From the NCBI GenBank assembly GCA_963843385.1, contig CAWJJY010000007.1, positions 992,001-1,056,000 on the forward strand: 64,000 nt of DNA. The letters run 5' to 3'. This document shows, one piece after another, positions 59,521 to 64,000 of the stretch (within the stretch, counting starts at the first letter, position 1; every line of letters begins with the position of its first letter). Both the position numbers and the translations under genes were made by a program. The notes beneath the pieces were generated by a model. The model did not search any database, was not told where the DNA came from, and worked only from the letters and a program-made list of their open reading frames with translations. Source of the stretch: CAVOHU01 sp963843385. GTDB lineage: Bacteria > Acidobacteriota > Vicinamibacteria > Vicinamibacterales > JAKQTR01.

Positions 59521-61380
59521 ATGGGCAGGATCCATCGTCTTCCCTCCGACCTCTCGAATCAGATCGCCGCAGGCGAAGTCGTGGAGCGGCCGGCCTCCGT
59601 CGTCAAGGAGCTCGTCGAGAACGCCATCGATGCGGGAGCAGAACGCATCAGCGTGGCCGTCGAGCTCGGCGGGAAGAAGATCATCCGCGTTGAGGACGAC
59701 GGGACCGGCATGGCCGCCGACGATGCGGAGCTTGCGCTCGAGCGGCATGCGACCAGCAAGATATCCACCTCCGACGACCTCGAGAACATCCGCACGCTGG
59801 GGTTTCGCGGCGAAGCGCTGCCGTCCATCGCATCGGTCTCGCACCTGACGCTCGCGACGCGCCCGCGCGATGAGGACGGCGGAACCGAGATCAAGGTCAA
59901 TGGGGGAGTGATCGCGTCGGTGAAAGAGGCGGGCATGCCGGTCGGCACTCGCGTCGAAGTCGGCGACCTGTTCTACAACCTGCCCGCGCGGCGCAAGTTC
60001 CTCAAGTCCGACGTGGCGGAAACGACCCAGGTCTCCCGGATGGTGACCCTGCTCGCGCTGTCGCATCCGGAGATCGGATTCACGTTCAGCAGCGGGCCGC
60101 GCGTCTTGCTGAGGTGCCCGCCCACCCGCGATCTCGCCGAGCGGTTCTACCAGATCTACGGCGACCGGCCCGACCTCGTGCCGCTCCGGAAGGACGCCGC
60201 CGGCATCGCCATCACCGGGTGGGTGGCCGCGCTGACCGAGCAAGGGCCGACCCGCGGCGCGCAGCAGTTCTTCATCAACGGCCGCATCATCAAGGACCGT
60301 ACGATCGCCCACGCGGTCATCGACGCGTACGCACAGGCCACCGCCAAGGAGCGCAGTCCTGAGGTCCACCTGTTCTTCGAGATGATGCCGGACGCGGTTG
60401 ACGTCAATGTCCATCCGACCAAGGCCGAGGTGCGATTTCGCCAGCAGTCGCTCGTGCACGAGGTCGTGCGCCGTGCCGTGCAGGAAGCCCTCGGGTCGGG
60501 CTCGGCGCCTGAACTGACTCTGACGGCGCCTCCCTCCGCCGATCGCCTGCCCCAGCTGGTGTCCATCCCGGGCCTGACGCCCGGCGTGCCGTTGTCGTCC
60601 CGGTGGTCGCCGGCAGTGCCGACCTCGGGCCGCGGGCCTCTGTCGTCAGACACGGGACTGGAGGGTGAGGCCTCTGCCTGGCAGGGGAGCGGCGAGCGGA
60701 CAGCCGGCGGAGATTCAGCACCGTCCGGGTATGCGGGATCCCCCGGCCATGAGACGATGAGCGGCCGGGCCCCGATACCGCCGCGAGAGGGTGACATCCC
60801 GCTCAAACCACTGATGCCGCTCGGCCAGTTCCGAAACACCTTCATTCTCGCGGTTGACGACGACGGGGTCGCCGTCATCGACCAGCACGTCGCTCACGAG
60901 CGCGTGTTGTACGAGCGCGCCATGGCTCGCCTCACCGAGGGCAGGCTCGAGAGCCAGCGGTTGCTGACGCCCATGCTGATCGAACTGCCGATCGACAGCC
61001 TGCAGGTGATACTCGGCCACCGCGAGGCGCTCGATCGTTTCGGATTCGAGGTGGAGGAGTTCGGTGAGGGCTGCCTGCGCGTCACGGCCGTTCCGGCGAT
61101 TCTCAGTCACGAGGAGTCTGCGGCCGCGCTGCGCGACATCGGGCGTGACCTCGACGGGCTGGACCGGGGCAGCCGGGCAGACGAAGCGCTCAGGCGGATT
61201 GCCGCGACGACGGCGTGCCACGCTGCCGTGAAAGCCAACGACCCGCTGACCTACGAGAAGATGGTGCACATCCTCGAGGAACTTCGGCTGACCGCGTACT
61301 CCACCGTGTGCCCCCACGGTCGGCCGGTGATGCTGCGGCTGTCCCGCCGCGAAATCGAGAAGAATTTCCAGCGGATCTGA
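59521..61380 (+). CDS. mutL: DNA mismatch repair protein MutL
   Basis: MutL couples mismatch recognition to strand incision. The ATG at 59521 gives MGRIHRLPSDLSNQIAAGEVVERP, the canonical GHKL ATPase start, so the longer ORF upstream is rejected. The 619-residue protein has ATPase motifs ENAIDAGA, DDGTGM and TLGFRGEALPSIASV (about 95-109), a variable Pro/Ser/Gly linker (about 335-430) and a dimerisation domain with the endonuclease motif DQHVAHERVLYE (DQHA-x2-E-x4-E form, Ala replaced by Val), ACHAAVKA and CPHGRP. A metal-dependent nicking activity is therefore likely, as in bacteria without MutH. It begins 9 bases after corA. Confidence 0.96.
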   Translation: MGRIHRLPSDLSNQIAAGEVVERPASVVKELVENAIDAGAERISVAVELGGKKIIRVEDDGTGMAADDAELALERHATSKISTSDDLENIRTLGFRGEALPSIASVSHLTLATRPRDEDGGTEIKVNGGVIASVKEAGMPVGTRVEVGDLFYNLPARRKFLKSDVAETTQVSRMVTLLALSHPEIGFTFSSGPRVLLRCPPTRDLAERFYQIYGDRPDLVPLRKDAAGIAITGWVAALTEQGPTRGAQQFFINGRIIKDRTIAHAVIDAYAQATAKERSPEVHLFFEMMPDAVDVNVHPTKAEVRFRQQSLVHEVVRRAVQEALGSGSAPELTLTAPPSADRLPQLVSIPGLTPGVPLSSRWSPAVPTSGRGPLSSDTGLEGEASAWQGSGERTAGGDSAPSGYAGSPGHETMSGRAPIPPREGDIPLKPLMPLGQFRNTFILAVDDDGVAVIDQHVAHERVLYERAMARLTEGRLESQRLLTPMLIELPIDSLQVILGHREALDRFGFEVEEFGEGCLRVTAVPAILSHEESAAALRDIGRDLDGLDRGSRADEALRRIAATTACHAAVKANDPLTYEKMVHILEELRLTAYSTVCPHGRPVMLRLSRREIEKNFQRI

Positions 61381-61430
61381 CGAGCGGCGATCACCCTCCG
61401 GCCAGGGTCGCCCCAGTGCTCGCCGGTAGT

Positions 61431-62792
61431 CTATTCCTTGTCCGGCCGTTTTCCTCGCCTCTCGGCCTTCAGCGTGGCCCACCCATCGAGGCGACGCTTG
61501 ATCTCCTTCTCGAAACCGCGGCTGGTCGGCCGGTAGTAGGTTCGGCCGGAGAGGCCGGGCGGCAGGCACTCCATGTCGGTCACGGCGGCAGGTTCGTCGT
61601 GGGCGTACTGGTAGCCGCGCCCGTAGTCGAGCGACTTCATCAGGCTGGTTGGCGCGTTGCGAAGATGGAGCGGCACGGGTTCTGCCCGATCGTGATGGGC
61701 ATCGCTTGCGGCCCCGAGGTAGGCCTGATACACCGCGTTGCTCTTGGGGGCCGTCGAGAGGAAGATGACGGCCTGGGCCAGCGCGGTGTTGCCCTCGGGC
61801 ATGCCGATGAAATGCACGGCGTCCTTGGCGGCGACGGCGACGGTCAGGGCCTGGGGATCGGCGTTGCCGATGTCTTCCGAGGCGAAGCGTACGAGCCGGC
61901 GGGCAATGTAGAGCGGGTCCTCACCGGATTCGATCATCCTGGCCAGCCAGTAGACGGCGGCGTCCGGATCGCTGTTGCGCATCGACTTGTGCAGGGCCGA
62001 GATGAGGTTGTAGTGCTCTTCGCCGGCCTTGTCGTACAGCAGGGCCCGCCGTTCGATCGAGGTGCGCAGGAACGCCTCGTCGACGTGCCGGCGGCCCGAT
62101 ACCTCCGGCGCGGAGGCCGCCGCGAACTCCAGCAGGTTGAGTGCCACGCGGGCATCGCCGCTGGCGTGTCTCGCGATGGCGGCCAGCGCAGCCTCGTCCA
62201 CGTCGACTGTCTCGGCACCCAGGCCGCGTTCGGCATCGCCGACCGCCCGCTGCAGCACGACCAGGAGGTCGTCATCGGTGAGGGGCTGCAGCACGAACAC
62301 CTGGGAGCGTGAGAGGAGCGGGGCGTTCACCTCGAAGGACGGATTCTCGGTCGTCGCGCCGATGAGCACGATGTCACCGGCCTCGACACGCGGAAGGAAC
62401 GCATCCTGCTGCGCCTTGTTGAAGCGATGAATCTCGTCGACGAACACGATCGTCCGCCTGCCGAGCGCGGCCCTGGCGCGCTGGGCCTCGGTCATTACCT
62501 CCTTGATTTCCTTGATGCCCGACAGGACCGCGCTGAACGCGATGAAGTGGGCCTTGGTCATCTCGGCGACCAGCCGGGCCAGCGACGTCTTGCCCGTGCC
62601 CGGTGGCCCCCACAGGATGACCGACTGCAGGAGGTCCCTGGTAATCGCTTCGCGCAGCGGCTTGCCCGGGGCCATCAGCGACTGCTGCCCGACGTACTCG
62701 TCGAAGCTTCGCGGCCGCATGCGCTCGGCGAGCGGCGGGCGTCCCGGCGCGGCGGCGTCTTCGTCACGTCCGAACAGGTGTCCGCTGTTCAT
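61431..62792 (-). CDS. rarA: Replication-associated recombination protein A (RarA/MgsA)
   Basis: RarA is an AAA+ ATPase acting at stalled replication forks, related to eukaryotic WRNIP1. The 453-residue protein has MRPRSFDEYVGQ (about 25-36), Walker A GPPGTGKT (62-69), Walker B VFVDEIHRFNKAQQDA (about 117), GATTENPSFEVN and the C-terminal tetramerisation domain with DYGRGYQYAHD. Its ATG overlaps the stop of the upstream methyltransferase gene by 4 bases (ATGA). Confidence 0.96.
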   Translation of the reverse strand: MNSGHLFGRDEDAAAPGRPPLAERMRPRSFDEYVGQQSLMAPGKPLREAITRDLLQSVILWGPPGTGKTSLARLVAEMTKAHFIAFSAVLSGIKEIKEVMTEAQRARAALGRRTIVFVDEIHRFNKAQQDAFLPRVEAGDIVLIGATTENPSFEVNAPLLSRSQVFVLQPLTDDDLLVVLQRAVGDAERGLGAETVDVDEAALAAIARHASGDARVALNLLEFAAASAPEVSGRRHVDEAFLRTSIERRALLYDKAGEEHYNLISALHKSMRNSDPDAAVYWLARMIESGEDPLYIARRLVRFASEDIGNADPQALTVAVAAKDAVHFIGMPEGNTALAQAVIFLSTAPKSNAVYQAYLGAASDAHHDRAEPVPLHLRNAPTSLMKSLDYGRGYQYAHDEPAAVTDMECLPPGLSGRTYYRPTSRGFEKEIKRRLDGWATLKAERRGKRPDKE

Positions 62793-63655
62793 GGCTGATG
62801 GGTCACCCTCGGGCCCGTCGAGCCGGCGGCCACGCGCTGCCGGTGTGCCTCGAACACGATCACGGCCGTTGCGGCCGCGACATTGAGGGACTCGACGGGC
62901 GCGTTCATGGGGACCACGAGGCGCATATCGGATTGCTCGATCGCCCCGGGATCGAGTCCTCCGCCCTCGCTGCCCACCAGCACCGCGAGCGGCACGGTCA
63001 TGTCCGCCTCGAAGACGCTCGTTCCATCCCGTGGGACGGTTGCTGAGATCCGAAGACCGCCCTTGCGCAGCGCATCGATCGCGTCAGCGAGTGGCATGCG
63101 ATCAGTGACGGGCACTCGAAACGTGCTTCCCATCGATCCCCGGAGCGCCTTCCATCCGAAGGGATCGGCTGATGCACCGGCGCAGATCACGCCGGTTGCG
63201 AAGCCAGCCTCTACGACACGAACGATCGCGCCGAGGTTGCCGGGGTCCTGCACGTCCACGGCCACGATGACCAGCGGGCGCGAGCCCTCGACGGCGCGTT
63301 TCAAGCTCGCGGGAGGTACACGGGCCACGGCCACAATCCCGGCGGGGGAGCGGACCGGGCTCATCGCTTCGAGCGTGCCTTCAGAAGCCTCGGCGACCTC
63401 CACGCCCTGCCGCACCAACCGGCGCACAAGTTCGTCTCCGCCGGGCGAGGTTCTGAGCTTGGGAGCGATCGCCGCGCGCTCGATCGTGATTCCTGCCGAA
63501 AGCGCCTCGCCAACCAGGTGCAGGCCATCCAGCAGGACGAGGTCGGAGCCGGGGATCCGCTCGCGTGCCAGCGTCCGACACTGCTGAACGAACTCGTGCC
63601 GACGGCTGGTGATGGTGGTCACGGTGGGGTTGGTCCCGGGCGTCCCGACGAGCAT
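62789..63655 (-). CDS. SpoU/TrmH-family RNA 2'-O-methyltransferase
   Basis: SAM-dependent RNA ribose methyltransferase of the SPOUT class. The ATG at 63655 is chosen because family homology begins just after it; the longer ORF overlaps greA. The 288-residue protein has an N-terminal substrate-binding domain with LLDGLHLVGEAL (about 40-51) and a knotted domain with DVQDPGNLGAIVRVVEAGF (motif 1, about 140-158), VLVGSEGGGLD (motif 2, about 233-243) and ESLNVAAATAVIVFEAHRQR (motif 3). rRNA (RlmB-like) or tRNA targets cannot be told apart. It is coupled to rarA and divergent from greA. Confidence 0.9.
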   Translation of the reverse strand: MLVGTPGTNPTVTTITSRRHEFVQQCRTLARERIPGSDLVLLDGLHLVGEALSAGITIERAAIAPKLRTSPGGDELVRRLVRQGVEVAEASEGTLEAMSPVRSPAGIVAVARVPPASLKRAVEGSRPLVIVAVDVQDPGNLGAIVRVVEAGFATGVICAGASADPFGWKALRGSMGSTFRVPVTDRMPLADAIDALRKGGLRISATVPRDGTSVFEADMTVPLAVLVGSEGGGLDPGAIEQSDMRLVVPMNAPVESLNVAAATAVIVFEAHRQRVAAGSTGPRVTHQP

Positions 63656-63663
63656 AGCAGATA

Positions 63664-63672
63664 TGGTACACT
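63664..63672 (+). promoter_or_regulatory. Extended -10 promoter of greA
   Basis: TG (63664-63665), one base, TACACT (63667-63672), with a GC-rich leader of about 120 bases. On the opposite strand the same bases give TACCAT (63667-63662) about 7 bases before the methyltransferase ATG, so the divergent promoters seem to overlap. Confidence 0.4.
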
Positions 63673-63799
63673 GCGTTCTTTGATCCCCTGACAGCGGCCG
63701 TTGCCGTGACCCCCGAGATCGGGCGTCCGGTGCCCGGCAGCGCGCGGGGCTCGGGCCGGGCGTTGCCGCCGAAGCCGCCGGACGGTCGAAAGAGAGACG

Positions 63800-64000
63800 A
63801 TGAAAGCGCGCATCCTGAAGAAATTCGAAGACGAACTCGCGGGGCTCGATCGGGAGCTCCATCACGAGCTTCCCAAGGAGATCAAGCGCGCGCGCGAGCT
63901 GGGCGATCTGCGCGAGAACGCCGAGTACCAGGCCGCCAAGGAACGCCAGACCATGGTGCAGGCCCGCATGGCGATGCTGCGCAAGCGGATGGCCGAAATC
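63800..64000 (+). CDS. greA: Transcription elongation factor GreA, 3' end outside the window
   Basis: GreA rescues backtracked RNA polymerase by stimulating transcript cleavage. ATG 63800 is preceded by AAAGAGAG. The 67 visible residues form most of the N-terminal antiparallel coiled coil: MKARILKKFEDELAGL, ELPKEIKRARELGDLRENAEYQAAKERQ, matching the GreA core with the acidic GDLRENAEY tip that enters the polymerase secondary channel. The start lies 144 bases from the divergent methyltransferase ATG. Confidence 0.95.
   Translation, partial: MKARILKKFEDELAGLDRELHHELPKEIKRARELGDLRENAEYQAAKERQTMVQARMAMLRKRMAEI

Overview
The window looks like a chromosomal housekeeping region of a GC-rich, Gram-negative (diderm) bacterium. 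The evidence is a complete Kdo/LPS precursor cluster with lapB, a type IV pilus secretin, split glyQ/glyS, and strong G/C third-position bias that leaves long antisense shadow ORFs. Gene content and order suggest Acidobacteriota, probably class Vicinamibacteria. That placement is inference from gene style, not a measured phylogeny. I saw no tRNA, rRNA, CRISPR array, phage gene or transposase.

Layout. 1-4995: end of a pilus operon (pilQ, two lipoprotein genes, a TPR gene). 5092-8867: pepP-like peptidase, accB, accC, thiE. 9085-13241: amino-acid permease, K+ channel, folD, coaE. 13257-14432: TIG-domain lipoprotein, overlapping tail-to-tail with the minus-strand cluster kdsB-pyrG-kdsA-kdsD-kdsC-lapB (20614 down to 14422), which makes CMP-Kdo and ends with an LPS-homeostasis factor. 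20684-21223: GspC/PilP-like protein. 21466-23709: icd, mdh. 23855-25739: cysE, cysK. 25742-29173 (minus): succinate dehydrogenase 1 (sdhA-C-D-B). 29586-32913: convergent secreted amidase and M20 peptidase. 33151-36550 (minus): a second, B-type succinate dehydrogenase/fumarate reductase (sdhC-A-B). 36723-37976 (minus): class C beta-lactamase-like hydrolase. 38243-43420: sucC, sucD and a ferredoxin-dependent 2-oxoacid oxidoreductase (korA, korB). 43507-47882: ndk, DUF2905, dcd, hisS, aspS. 47975-52467: phoH/ybeZ, ybeY, corC-like, era, recO. 52478-58416: glyQ, glyS, ppdK. 58545-61380: corA, mutL. 61431-63655 (minus): rarA and a SpoU methyltransferase. 63800-64000: start of greA.

How the genes work together. 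Between 21 and 43.5 kb lie isocitrate dehydrogenase, malate dehydrogenase, two SDH/FRD complexes, succinyl-CoA synthetase and KorAB. Together these cover most of the TCA cycle from isocitrate to oxaloacetate, with KorAB able to replace 2-oxoglutarate dehydrogenase. The kds cluster supplies CMP-Kdo, and pyrG inside it supplies the CTP.

The main anomalies are three single-base frame breaks (pilQ, sdhB, corA), two of them at the same GGTACT hexamer, and a phoH gene whose only well-placed start codon is ACG. Other points are several -10 elements placed at or just before start codons (possible leaderless mRNAs), a long hairpin in the icd leader, a 22-bp palindrome with YCCCAAG heptamer repeats after sucD, a histone-H1-like tail on pyruvate phosphate dikinase, and a TVGYRE filter in the K+ channel. 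I did not find a clearly new biological system.
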